Source: Syntrophus sp. (in: bacteria) (GTDB taxonomy: Bacteria > Desulfobacterota > Syntrophorhabdia > Syntrophorhabdales > Syntrophorhabdaceae). From it: a stretch of 64,000 nt of DNA. Below the pieces are notes generated by a model that saw nothing but the letters and a program-made list of their open reading frames with translations, did no database searches and was not told the origin of the DNA. The DNA lies in the NCBI GenBank assembly GCA_013824835.1, contig PNOM01000002.1, positions 34,237 to 98,236 of the forward strand. Reading direction: 5' to 3'. The position numbers were made by a program, and so were the translations under genes. Below, in pieces: positions 51,848 through 60,168 of the stretch (position 1 is the first letter of the stretch; every line of letters begins with the position of its first letter).

Positions 51848-53388
51848 GATTTCCTCCCTGCAAGCCATGCCCTGCCTTTGGCAGTGAGACGGTATTTCTG
51901 GAGGCGGCTAGTGGGTTTGTCAGGTCGAATCATCTCGATAAAACCAATAACTACCGCCGGTTGGAGATAACGATCTCGGAAATTGGCCTGTCCTTTCAAT
52001 CCCAGCGCAAATTGCATTTCTGCCCTGGTCATAGGAGTGGTGAGAATCTCCAGCAATCTTAAAACCTCGCCTGCTACTTCACCCGTGACTTCACCTGCGA
52101 CTTCACCTGCGACTTCACCTGCGACTTGTGCGGTGACTTCCCCGGTTATCCCACCGACGGCCTTGAAGGCCAGGTCAGGCTTTCTTCGAATGGTAACCAC
52201 AAAGCCGTCTGTCAGAGCAAACTCCGGCTCGTCAAGGCCGACGTTCCGGCAGCGCCTGATCATGTCGCCTGTTCCTGTACCCATCCTTTCGATGTACTTG
52301 GTAAGATAGAGCGGCTCGGCCAACAAGGGATTAAAGGGCACTGAGCCGTGGGGCTTTCGCAGTTTTGCAAGGGTCAAGGGCGGCGAAAGGGTTCCGGGAT
52401 TCCAGACCTCCAGCCGGTCTGCGAAGAGCATTACCTGTACACTGCCATTGCTCGTATAGTCCCGATGGGCCACCGCATTTACAATTGCCTCACGGATTAC
52501 TTCAGGAGGTATCTCATAGGCCACAGGCGCTTGGACACTGTGAGCTCGGGTTCCAACGGCAAGGTCGATCTTGGAGAGTACAAAATCAACGGCCTGATCT
52601 ACCAGTTCAAAGACCGTTCCCTTGTAGACTCGGTAGAAAGGGATAGGTTTGGTTACCTCAACGCCATGAAAATGGGCGCACTTGACCTCGGAGGAAATAA
52701 GGAAGCGCTGAGGTTGTTTACCAAAAAGCAATACCGCTGCGTTGCTCGGCCTTTCTTTATCAAGGAGGTTCAGGTGGGTAAGGACCTCCATGGTCGTGGA
52801 TTCTTCAGGCAGCGGCAAGCCTCTGGCCCGTCGGGCCTGATTCAAAAAGGCATGTATCTTATCTTCATCCAGATCGCCAATGGTCGCGTTTCTACAGAAG
52901 GATGCGTCAAAGGGGCCCGAGCGTATCAGTTCGTGTTCCTCAAGATACTGAACGAGGCTTCCATACAGGGCGGCAACGAGCTCTGAAGCACTGACAAAGC
53001 GCCGCCTCACCACCTGGTCGCCCGCAGCCTTGATAAGTGCCTGCATCCGGGGTGCCTTGCCGTCGTCACCGGCGCCTTTGACGAAAATAAGACGGTGTTT
53101 ACCGAGCCGTGTCGCAAGATCGAATTCCCGGTGGGTAGGTGAATACCCTTTCTCGTCCTCCTTTCCGTATTCCTTCCCGAAAAGCCCCACGTAGATATGG
53201 CATCGTTCAACTTCGTGGAGATAGACCTCGTCGGCCCGTCTGTCAATGGCGGGCACGTCTTCAAAGAGGAAAATCTCGAAGAACCGGCGGAGAAGAGGAT
53301 CTCCCCGCAAGAACTCCCTCAGAGCCTTGCGCTCCTCGGCAAACTCCTTCTGGACTGAACTCACGAATATCAGGAGTTTTTCGGTCAT
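51844..53388 (-). CDS. DUF4062 / HATPase protein with GEVA tandem-repeat hinge
   Basis: A 514-residue protein. DUF4062 (TIR-like fold) at about 1-90 with LLIFVSSVQKEFAEER and HIYVGLFGKEYG; an AlbA_2-ATPase family middle with EVIREAIVNAVAHRDYTSNG (about 293-312) and ERMGTGTGDMIRRC. A hinge of 4-residue repeats (GEVA/GEVT, about 414-441) leads to a C-terminal winged helix (about 445-514). These proteins are frequent in type I operons and may regulate or sense. It overlaps hsdM by ATGA and hsdS by TTGA. Confidence 0.8.
   Translation of the reverse strand: MTEKLLIFVSSVQKEFAEERKALREFLRGDPLLRRFFEIFLFEDVPAIDRRADEVYLHEVERCHIYVGLFGKEYGKEDEKGYSPTHREFDLATRLGKHRLIFVKGAGDDGKAPRMQALIKAAGDQVVRRRFVSASELVAALYGSLVQYLEEHELIRSGPFDASFCRNATIGDLDEDKIHAFLNQARRARGLPLPEESTTMEVLTHLNLLDKERPSNAAVLLFGKQPQRFLISSEVKCAHFHGVEVTKPIPFYRVYKGTVFELVDQAVDFVLSKIDLAVGTRAHSVQAPVAYEIPPEVIREAIVNAVAHRDYTSNGSVQVMLFADRLEVWNPGTLSPPLTLAKLRKPHGSVPFNPLLAEPLYLTKYIERMGTGTGDMIRRCRNVGLDEPEFALTDGFVVTIRRKPDLAFKAVGGITGEVTAQVAGEVAGEVAGEVTGEVAGEVLRLLEILTTPMTRAEMQFALGLKGQANFRDRYLQPAVVIGFIEMIRPDKPTSRLQKYRLTAKGRAWLAGRKS
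52066..52149 (-). repeat. 12-bp tandem repeat encoding GEVA/GEVT
   Basis: Seven 12-base units related to TTCACCTGCGAC (plus strand), three of them identical, encode the Gly-Glu-Val-Ala/Thr hinge of the DUF4062 protein. Whole-unit changes keep the frame, so length may vary between strains. Confidence 0.8.
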
Positions 53389-54959
53389 TGGCGCCCCTCC
53401 AGCATGGAATTCAATGCCTTTCTGACCTCGTGCGAGCTTTCAAGCCAGTTCTTCAAAGCCTCTGTCAGTCTATCCTTTCCGTTTAAAGGTTCTGGTGTGC
53501 TCTTACCATTCACGCTATAAATTGAAGGTGCGTCACGAACTTCCATTGCCGATGACGGATTGGTCACGTAAAGCGGGATGCTGAGGTTGCTATCCTTGGC
53601 ACGGATTTCCTCGCGAGAGGCGACGCAGGTAAAGCCGGGTTCGTCATTGAAGCTCTCGTAAGCTTTCACGATGCGCTCGATGTGGTCATCGGTGAGAAAG
53701 CTCTGGGCGCGTTCGCGGGTAACCTCATTTACGGCGTTGATTAAAAGGATTTTACCACGGCGCGCTTTGGGTTTAGTTGCCCGGCAGATGACCACGCAGG
53801 CCTCCATGGGCGAGTTGTAAAAGAGGTTTGGCCCAAGGCCGAGGACGCACTCGATAAGGTCGGCCCCGATGAGCTTGCGCCGCATCTCACCTTCTTCCTG
53901 GCGAAAAAGTACACCGTGTGGAAAAAGGATTGCGCAACGGCCTGTCTTGGGCGCGAGGCTTTGGAGGATGTGCTGCCAGAAAGCATAATCGGCTCTGCCC
54001 TGAGGCGGGGTGCCGTAGAGGTTGCGGCCCCACGGGTCGGCGGCAAAGGCTGCACGGTCCCATTGCTTGATCGAATAGGGCGGATTGGCCAGTACCATGT
54101 CAAACTGCATGAGCCGGTCACCCTGGACAAGCTTGGGTTCGCTGAGGGTGTCGCCGCGCTCGATGCGAAAGTCCTCGATGCCGTGGAGGAAACAGTTCAT
54201 GCGGGCAATGGAGGAGGTCATCAGGTTGCGCTCCTGTCCGTATAGCCGGACATTGCGCCATTCCTTGCCCTGCCGTCGCAGATGCGTGATGCAGGAGAGC
54301 AGCATGCCACCGGAGCCACAGGTGGGGTCGTAGATGCTCTCGCCGGGCTGCGGCTGTAGCATCTCGGCCATCAAATGGACAACCGTGCGGTTCGTGTAGA
54401 ATTCCGCGGCGGTATGGCCCGCATCGTCGGCAAATTTCTTGATCAGGTATTCGTAGCCCTGTCCCAGTTCATCTTCGGGCAGATTGGTGATTGTCAGCTC
54501 CAGTGTACTGAAATGCTCGACCAGATCGCGCAGCATGGCATCCGATAGCCGGTCCTTGTTGGTCCACTGGGCGTCACCGAAAATACCGTAGAGCTTATCT
54601 GGATTGGTAGTCTCGATGGCGCGCATGGCGTTCTGGAGGGCGCGCCCGACATTCGAAGCGGCCTGCCGCACCTCGCACCAATGGGCTACCGGCGGAATCT
54701 GAAAGCGGTGGTTTTCCGGGTAGGTAGCGAAATCCTTGTCTCCGCCCGATTCCGCCAAAGCGGTTTGTGTCTCTTCATCAAAGACATCGCAGAGCCGCTT
54801 ATAGAAAAGCAACGGGAAGATGAACTGCTTGTAATCACCGGCATCAATAGTCCCGCGCAGGAGCACCGCCGCACCCCACAGGTATGATTCGAGTTGCTGC
54901 TGGGAGATGCGGGAAACCACGGATTTCACAAATGGCACGGATTGGTCTTTGGTCTTCAT
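53385..54959 (-). CDS. hsdM: Type I methyltransferase subunit HsdM, second paralogue (system 2)
   Basis: A 524-residue N6-adenine methyltransferase with the HsdM N-terminal domain (LESYLWGAAVLLRGTIDAGD), SAM motif DPTCGSGGMLL (about 209-219) and catalytic NPPYSIKQW (about 288-296). It is the second hsdM of this operon, distinct in sequence from the first (55323-56876). It starts at ATG 54959, overlapping the GxxExxY gene by one base (TGATG), and ends overlapping the DUF4062 gene by ATGA. A 55-base tract is identical to the paralogue. Confidence 0.93.
   Translation of the reverse strand: MKTKDQSVPFVKSVVSRISQQQLESYLWGAAVLLRGTIDAGDYKQFIFPLLFYKRLCDVFDEETQTALAESGGDKDFATYPENHRFQIPPVAHWCEVRQAASNVGRALQNAMRAIETTNPDKLYGIFGDAQWTNKDRLSDAMLRDLVEHFSTLELTITNLPEDELGQGYEYLIKKFADDAGHTAAEFYTNRTVVHLMAEMLQPQPGESIYDPTCGSGGMLLSCITHLRRQGKEWRNVRLYGQERNLMTSSIARMNCFLHGIEDFRIERGDTLSEPKLVQGDRLMQFDMVLANPPYSIKQWDRAAFAADPWGRNLYGTPPQGRADYAFWQHILQSLAPKTGRCAILFPHGVLFRQEEGEMRRKLIGADLIECVLGLGPNLFYNSPMEACVVICRATKPKARRGKILLINAVNEVTRERAQSFLTDDHIERIVKAYESFNDEPGFTCVASREEIRAKDSNLSIPLYVTNPSSAMEVRDAPSIYSVNGKSTPEPLNGKDRLTEALKNWLESSHEVRKALNSMLEGRQ
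54540..54594 (-). repeat. 55-bp tract identical to one in the paralogous hsdM (copy A)
   Basis: This tract, encoding LYGIFGDAQWTNKDRLSD, is identical base for base to 56472-56526 in the neighbouring hsdM, while flanking sequence differs at roughly one base in four. Confidence 0.9.
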
Positions 54960-55336
54960 CAACGCACCACGCGCTTCCATCGCAAATCTTTATACTTGAA
55001 ATTGAGCAGAAGGGCCAGCCGCAGATCCGTAATGGCAAGATAGCCGATCATCTGCGCAACATGAGTTTCGTTGAATTCTGAAACGACCTTGGGATCGGCA
55101 ATGACAACATTATCTACGATAAGATCAGGAACAAGGATATCAACCAGCGCACCTTCGTAACGCACCTCGAATCGTCGCTGCTGTTCAACCGTGTGCCCTC
55201 GTTTCGACAATTCAATTACCAGAGCATTCTCGTAGGCTTTCTCGCTCAGGCCCGGCTTGAGAGTGTTCAAAACCTTCATCGCCGCTCCCACAATAGACTC
55301 GCTTAATTCCCTATGAATTATTTTATCCGTGACCAT
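54959..55336 (-). CDS. GxxExxY-family protein (PD-(D/E)XK-like)
   Basis: A 125-residue protein carrying the family motif GLSEKAY (Gly29, Glu32, Tyr35), an ALVIELSKRG segment and the LVDILVPDLIVDNVVI strand pair of the PD-(D/E)XK-like fold. Where the family usually has a Glu-x-Lys (as in VELK) this protein reads IADPK, so the acidic residue is Asp. Family members occur widely, often near defence or polysaccharide genes; function unknown. It sits between two hsdM genes and overlaps both, so it is translated with them. Confidence 0.8.
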   Translation of the reverse strand: MVTDKIIHRELSESIVGAAMKVLNTLKPGLSEKAYENALVIELSKRGHTVEQQRRFEVRYEGALVDILVPDLIVDNVVIADPKVVSEFNETHVAQMIGYLAITDLRLALLLNFKYKDLRWKRVVR

Positions 55337-56876
55337 TCGTGTTATCCGTGGTTAAAGCCTTCAAGAGATCTTCACGTATCAGAATCCCAATCAGTCGTTC
55401 TTCGGCAGCGAATGCAGATTCGGCACTTTCTTTAAGTCGCTTCATGGCCTGATCGACCGAAAGCGTCTTCTCCTCAATCTTCGGCTCGACATAGCGCGGG
55501 ATGTTCAGGTTGTAGTTATTGGTCGCTATTTCCTCCAGCTTGACCACGCGGGCGACGCCTTCCACGTCCTTGAAATCCCGATACCAACCGTAGATGCGTT
55601 CGACGTGCCCGGGCAGCAGTTCATTCTGGGCTCGGCCCGTCTTAAACTCCTTCGAGGCGTCGAGGATGAGCACCTTGTTCCTGCGATCCCGGGACTTGCG
55701 CTGGCGAAAAACGAGGATGCAGGCGGCGAGACTGGTACCGTAGAAAAGATTCGGGCCGAGGCCGATGACAGCTTCGAGTAAATCCATTCGGAGTATCTTC
55801 TGACGGATCTTACCCTCGGCACCCATGCGGAAGAGCGCACCATGGGGCAGCACCACTGCCATGCGGCCGGTCTTGGGTGCCATAGACTTGATCATGTGCT
55901 GCACCCAGGCGTAGTCACCGGTCTTGCCCGGCGGCATTCCGGCGAAACCGCGGCCATAGGGATCGCTACCCCAGACTTCTTCGCCCCATTTTTCCAGTGA
56001 AAAGGGCGGATTTGCGATGACGCAGTCGAAGGTAGCAAGATTGTCGCCGAAGAAAAATGCCGGGCTGCGGAGTGTGTCACCGCGCACAACCTGAAAATCT
56101 GATGCGCCATGCAGGAAGAGATTCATGCGGGCGATGGCGGATGTGGTGAGGTTTTTCTCCTGCGCGAAGAGTTTTCCCCAAAGCGTGCGGTCATCGCCGT
56201 GGTTTTCCTTCACATGATGGATGGCCTCCAGCAACATGCCGCCCGTGCCGCAAGCCGGGTCGTAGATGGATTCGCCTTCCTTCGGATCAAGGATATTCAC
56301 CATCAACCGTACCACTGAGCGCGGAGTGTAGAACTCGCCGGCCTTCTTATTGGTGGCGTCAGCGAATTTTTTGATCAGGTATTCGTAGGACTGGCCGAGA
56401 ATGTCCGCCTGTGTCGCCTGGTTGCCGAGGTTGATGCGGGAAAAGTGCTCGATAAGGTCGCGCAGCAGAGAATCCGATAGCCGGTCCTTGTTGGTCCACT
56501 GGGCGTCACCGAAAATACCGTAGAGCGTTTCCGGATTTGCCTTCTCAATACCGCGCATGGCCTTTTGCATCGCCTGTCCTACGTTGGTCGTAACCGCGCG
56601 TGCATAGTTCCAGTGACAATCGTCCGGCACCTGGAAACGATAGTTCTGGGGGAACTGAGCGTATTCCTCATCGCCGTCTGACTCTTCCATGGCGGTCCGA
56701 TACTCTTCGTCGTGAACATCCGAGATGCGCTTAAAAAACAGCAGCGGGAAGACGTAAGTCTTGAAGTCCGCTGCATCCACTGGCCCACGCAGGATGTTGG
56801 CCGCTTCCCAAAGATGCGATTCGAGTTGGTTAAGGCTGACACCGTTATCCATATGTATGTCAGAAGAAACTCTCAT
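55323..56876 (-). CDS. hsdM: Type I methyltransferase subunit HsdM, first paralogue (system 2)
   Basis: A 517-residue N6-adenine methyltransferase: N-terminal domain with LESHLWEAANILRGPVDAAD, SAM motif DPACGTGGMLLEAI (about 214-227) and catalytic NPPFSLEKW (about 294-302). It is the first gene of the system 2 operon; the ATG has a good GGGGGA ribosome site. ATG 56852 is a weaker alternative. Together with the second hsdM it makes an unusual two-methyltransferase type I locus served by a single specificity gene. Confidence 0.93.
   Translation of the reverse strand: MRVSSDIHMDNGVSLNQLESHLWEAANILRGPVDAADFKTYVFPLLFFKRISDVHDEEYRTAMEESDGDEEYAQFPQNYRFQVPDDCHWNYARAVTTNVGQAMQKAMRGIEKANPETLYGIFGDAQWTNKDRLSDSLLRDLIEHFSRINLGNQATQADILGQSYEYLIKKFADATNKKAGEFYTPRSVVRLMVNILDPKEGESIYDPACGTGGMLLEAIHHVKENHGDDRTLWGKLFAQEKNLTTSAIARMNLFLHGASDFQVVRGDTLRSPAFFFGDNLATFDCVIANPPFSLEKWGEEVWGSDPYGRGFAGMPPGKTGDYAWVQHMIKSMAPKTGRMAVVLPHGALFRMGAEGKIRQKILRMDLLEAVIGLGPNLFYGTSLAACILVFRQRKSRDRRNKVLILDASKEFKTGRAQNELLPGHVERIYGWYRDFKDVEGVARVVKLEEIATNNYNLNIPRYVEPKIEEKTLSVDQAMKRLKESAESAFAAEERLIGILIREDLLKALTTDNTNGHG
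56472..56526 (-). repeat. 55-bp tract identical to one in the paralogous hsdM (copy B)
   Basis: Identical to 54540-54594, including every third codon position, in an otherwise diverged gene pair. Confidence 0.9.
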
Positions 56877-56919
56877 GCTTCCCCCTTTTTCCCCTGTGAT
56901 AGGCGAAAACGATGTTTCT

Positions 56920-58056
56920 TTAAGTCAGAATCTTGCTCAACTCTTTTAAGCCTACAAATTGAACGGTAATATCCTTATAACGCCTGGCAAAGGGACGGTT
57001 GCTGTCGGATGTAACAACAAGATTTTCCCCTTCCGGGTATTGCTTTCGAAAAGATATGAGATTTCCGGCATCAAAGTCTGACTGACTCCACTTGCATTCA
57101 ATGGCAAAGGGTGTTTTTTGTTGGCTAAGCATCACAAAGTCAACTTCGTGACCACGTTTGTCTCTCCAGTAAAGAACCTTCCTTGTCTGAAGATGAGCCT
57201 GCATTTCGTTGAGCACGAAATGCTCCCAGAGAATCCCTTTATCTTCCTGTCTCAACTCAGTCCATCCCCGGTGCGCACAGACAAAGCCTGTATCGAAGGC
57301 GTACACCTTTGGCGCGGAAACAATCTCTGTGGGGCGGTGAGAACTGAAGGGTCGTATGATATGGACCACAAAGGTTGCCTCAAGCACAGAGAGGTAGTTC
57401 GCTATTGTCGTCCTGCTCACTTCACAGGGACGGGTAAATCGCGTTGCCTCAAATATGCTGCCGCTCTGGGCAAAAAGAATCTCAGCAAATTTCATAAAGG
57501 AATAGCGCCTCTCAAGGCGGAAGAGTTCCTGAATGTCCTTTGCCCAGTAGGCATCCATCCATTCCTGTATATCCTTTTCAGGGATTGTCTTTTTGAGAAA
57601 GTATGGAGGCAACCCGCCATGAAGAAAACGGTGCGGCAGATCAACATTGCCAAAATCAATAAGGTCCTGCAGACCCATGGGGGTAAGCCAGAGCTCCGCT
57701 TTTCTGCCTGTAAGGGTATCTCTGAATTTTGATGATGCGCCAAGCATAGACGATCCTGTAGCTATTACCTTCACATCGGGATAATGGTCAGCGGCAATCT
57801 TCAGGATCTCGGAAGGGTTCATAAGCCGGTGTACCTCATCCAGTACAATCCTTTTTCCATGAAAATTATCGAGAAATGATTCCGGATCATCCATAAGCTT
57901 TCTCACACGGGGAAGCTCGCAATCAAAATATTCAATATCAGGGAGGGCCCTGCAAAGAAAGGTTTTTCCTACCCTCCTAACCCCGGATAGCCATATAATA
58001 GACTTTTCTTGCCAGGATTCATCAATCTTGTTCAGCCAGAAGGTTCTATTTACCAT
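56920..58056 (-). CDS. AAA_14/DUF4143 ATPase
   Basis: A 378-residue ATPase: Walker A WLSGVRRVGKTFL (about 22-34), Walker B KRIVLDEVHRLM (about 68-79), sensor VIATGSSMLG, then the DUF4143 C-terminal half with YAFDTGFVC and the nuclease-like EVDFVMLSQQKTPFAIECKW (about 310-329), in which D...ExK is intact. The family is common in bacteria and archaea, often in accessory regions; activity is little studied. It precedes the type I operon on the same strand by 43 bases. Upstream lies an intrinsic terminator. Confidence 0.85.
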   Translation of the reverse strand: MVNRTFWLNKIDESWQEKSIIWLSGVRRVGKTFLCRALPDIEYFDCELPRVRKLMDDPESFLDNFHGKRIVLDEVHRLMNPSEILKIAADHYPDVKVIATGSSMLGASSKFRDTLTGRKAELWLTPMGLQDLIDFGNVDLPHRFLHGGLPPYFLKKTIPEKDIQEWMDAYWAKDIQELFRLERRYSFMKFAEILFAQSGSIFEATRFTRPCEVSRTTIANYLSVLEATFVVHIIRPFSSHRPTEIVSAPKVYAFDTGFVCAHRGWTELRQEDKGILWEHFVLNEMQAHLQTRKVLYWRDKRGHEVDFVMLSQQKTPFAIECKWSQSDFDAGNLISFRKQYPEGENLVVTSDSNRPFARRYKDITVQFVGLKELSKILT

Positions 58057-58160
58057 ATGTCTATAACAATATCAGACAGTGCTACTAAATGCAATTATTA
58101 ATATCTTCGGCATAGAGTTTATTGAAATTCTTTTAAGAGTGCTATGGATAAACTACAACA

Positions 58161-58188
58161 AAAAACCCGCTATTTCTAACGGGTTTTT
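58161..58188. terminator. Bidirectional intrinsic terminator
   Basis: AAAAACCCG (58161-58169) and CGGGTTTTT (58180-58188) form a stem with A/T tails on both sides, the hallmark of an intrinsic terminator working in both directions. It separates the AAA_14 gene from the AT-rich block to the right. Confidence 0.75.
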
Positions 58189-58274
58189 GCACTTTGTTGC
58201 ACTGTCTCGTATTCTTAAATGGGGCGGCGTCCATCAAATTAATGAGATAACACATTGATTTACTTTATATTGTC

Positions 58275-58286
58275 AATATCGATATT
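58275..58286. other. 12-bp perfect palindrome in the gap left of the lipoprotein gene
   Basis: AATATCGATATT, followed by a looser ATATTTTACGGATAT segment. It lies in the 157-base AT-rich gap between the terminator and the lipoprotein gene, where nothing else is recognisable. It may be a binding site or a chance palindrome in AT-rich DNA. Confidence 0.3.
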
Positions 58287-58345
58287 TTACGGATATCCCC
58301 AAAAATACCCCCATAATATTTCCCCTTACTGTTTTATTGTGGTAA

Positions 58346-58948
58346 TTATTTTAATTTAATAGACCATGTGTTATCATAGCCGTCGGTGCAAATAAGTTTT
58401 TCAAACCCCATCATTATGAGTTTAGTTTTGTAGTCCTCATTGTTCCATAGATTATATACAAGAGGTCTATTCATCAGGACGTATCTGATTTTGAGGACAT
58501 TATGCTCCTTGCCTGTTGTAGATACATGCACGTCCATCATTTGTTTAAGCAAACCATGTTCATATTCTTTTGCAAATCTCTGCCTCTCCAAAATAGGTGC
58601 GTTTTTATCTCGTACGGCTTGCTCTCTCTTTCTTTTTGCTTCCTCCTTTCTGTCCTCATCCTCACCTTTCTTAATCTGAGCCACTATCTTATCAGCTTCG
58701 AGCCTTTCGGGGGCGTCGTTTGGAATTGCCTTCAAATGCCTTATAGTTTCCGGATCTCGAATTGAAAGCGCCTGCGCCTGTTTCAAGTGTTCGGTCGGTG
58801 ACATGGCTTTGAACTTATCGGCATAGGCTTTTGCATTTCTACGTGCTACTTCGTTCTGCAGGGCCAAAGGAGTTGCTGCATCCTGTATTGGATCACAACC
58901 GGCCATAAATAACAATAGACATAAGAACGTGATTACTTGCCTTACCAT
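58346..58948 (-). CDS. Putative lipoprotein of unknown function
   Basis: A 200-residue protein with a lipoprotein signal: MVRQVITFLCLLLFMAGC, where LFMAGC is a good lipobox and the Cys would be residue 18. The mature part has a charged helical middle (KKGEDEDRKEEAKRKREQ) and a C-terminal beta-rich end. I start at ATG 58948 with GGAGGGG upstream; ATG 58969 would add seven residues and lies before that site. Unknown in function; possibly an exclusion or conjugation-related lipoprotein, which is only a guess from context. Confidence 0.7.
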   Translation of the reverse strand: MVRQVITFLCLLLFMAGCDPIQDAATPLALQNEVARRNAKAYADKFKAMSPTEHLKQAQALSIRDPETIRHLKAIPNDAPERLEADKIVAQIKKGEDEDRKEEAKRKREQAVRDKNAPILERQRFAKEYEHGLLKQMMDVHVSTTGKEHNVLKIRYVLMNRPLVYNLWNNEDYKTKLIMMGFEKLICTDGYDNTWSIKLK

Positions 58949-59115
58949 CTTTTCCCCTCCTCCAAGCATGACCTTGAATATAGAGCTGGCTATTGAGACT
59001 TTACCTTTAAATATACATTTTGATTATTTTGCCTGTTATGTTTAATTGACTCCCAACCTTAGAATCATTGTCCTTTATGTCAAGTTTATTTTCAAGTATA
59101 AATTAATCAAAGGAT

Positions 59116-59313
59116 TCAGTCCTTGCTTTGGCTCTCGCTACAGAGAGTCTCACACAGACATTCAATGTCAGCCTCACGCCATGCCGACGTCCGGGTAGTC
59201 AGTTTGACCGGTTTGGGAAATATACCCTTACGAATACCGGCCCACCACGTACTTTTAGAAACCGGAATTTTTTCAAGAACTTGAGGCAGCCGCAGAAAGC
59301 GAGCGTTTTTCAT
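59116..59313 (-). CDS. AlpA-family phage/element regulator
   Basis: A 65-residue helix-turn-helix protein with the AlpA pattern FLRLPQVLEKIPVSKSTWW (recognition helix) followed by GIRKGIFPKPVKLTTRTSAWRE. AlpA-like proteins activate integrase or excision genes of cryptic prophages and genomic islands. ATG 59313 is preceded by GGAG. Its presence is one of the main clues that this segment is an integrated element. Confidence 0.85.
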   Translation of the reverse strand: MKNARFLRLPQVLEKIPVSKSTWWAGIRKGIFPKPVKLTTRTSAWREADIECLCETLCSESQSKD

Positions 59314-59377
59314 ATCTTTTTTCTCCTGTAACTGAATTTATATTGTACTTCTTCTTCGGACTCTTTCTTGACCATCT

Positions 59378-59839
59378 CTACCTAAGATCTACAGATCGGA
59401 TTTTCTTGACCAATACTTCGAATGGATCACCGCCTTTTTCCCATGGCTGGATCTTTGGCCTAAACTGATCAATGCATCTTTGATTCCCGAAGATCACCGC
59501 GTTACCGGGCTTATCAGCGACACAGATGCTTGCAGACTTAAATTGCCCACAATTTGAGCAGCTAAAAACTGTAGGTAAGACTACTTTTTCACGAAAGTCC
59601 TTATCATTAACAGTCTCATAACTCATGAAAATGACCCCCAGATGGGCAAAGAATGCGTTAAGAGCGGGTTTAATCCCATTGAAGTTTTCCATCCCCATCG
59701 GAGCGGGGGGCCTCGGAGTCAGTCGGGCGCCGACTGGTAAGGCCATGGTTTCGTCTTGCCGATAGTTAAGGGGTAAGTTTTTGAACTCTTTGCTGACTTC
59801 AGGATTTATTGCAGCACCTTCTTCATTTTTCTTCTTCAT
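59378..59839 (-). CDS. Hypothetical protein with CxxC motif
   Basis: A 153-residue protein not recognised. It contains FSCSNCGQFKSASICV (three Cys, possible metal site, about 92-107) and a Pro-rich stretch near 40-50. Basic and soluble. It lies in a run of same-strand small genes of the element. GGAGGA precedes the start. Confidence 0.55.
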   Translation of the reverse strand: MKKKNEEGAAINPEVSKEFKNLPLNYRQDETMALPVGARLTPRPPAPMGMENFNGIKPALNAFFAHLGVIFMSYETVNDKDFREKVVLPTVFSCSNCGQFKSASICVADKPGNAVIFGNQRCIDQFRPKIQPWEKGGDPFEVLVKKIRSVDLR

Positions 59840-59890
59840 GTGTCTATTCCTCCTTCATATATTGTGCGATTGTACCCTTTGGGCTTTCTA

Positions 59891-60145
59891 CTACGTCCAT
59901 GGAGCCTCAAGCTTCGAAACCTCTACAATGACCCTTCCATCCTTATTTATTTTCAGTTCTATGATAGCTATGGGGGTTGATTTCTGGAAGATTAGGAGTC
60001 CAGGCCTGCTGTCTGTGGTCTCCATAATTTTAATACCTAAGATTTGAAGCTGGCTGTCAATCTCTTCCGGTGCCCCTCTAATTCCGTAATCCTCCAATAA
60101 ATCTTTAAGGGCTTGCCGGCAAAGCTTTTCATCTTGTGTGCACAT
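59891..60145 (-). CDS. Hypothetical small protein
   Basis: An 84-residue protein, not recognised. The N-terminal half is helical (LCRQALKDLLEDYG), the C-terminal half beta-rich (LGIKIMETTDSRPGLLIFQKS, AIIELKINKDGRVIVEV). The coding potential is supported by its place in a gene run and by an AGGAG-type site upstream of the ATG. Confidence 0.55.
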   Translation of the reverse strand: MCTQDEKLCRQALKDLLEDYGIRGAPEEIDSQLQILGIKIMETTDSRPGLLIFQKSTPIAIIELKINKDGRVIVEVSKLEAPWT

Positions 60146-60168
60146 GGTTTTTTCTCCTTTCTTTAATC

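Noticed and set aside
58057..58345. tRNA gene or att site at the edge of the mobile element
   Set aside because: No cloverleaf could be built; only a terminator and AT-rich palindromes are visible.
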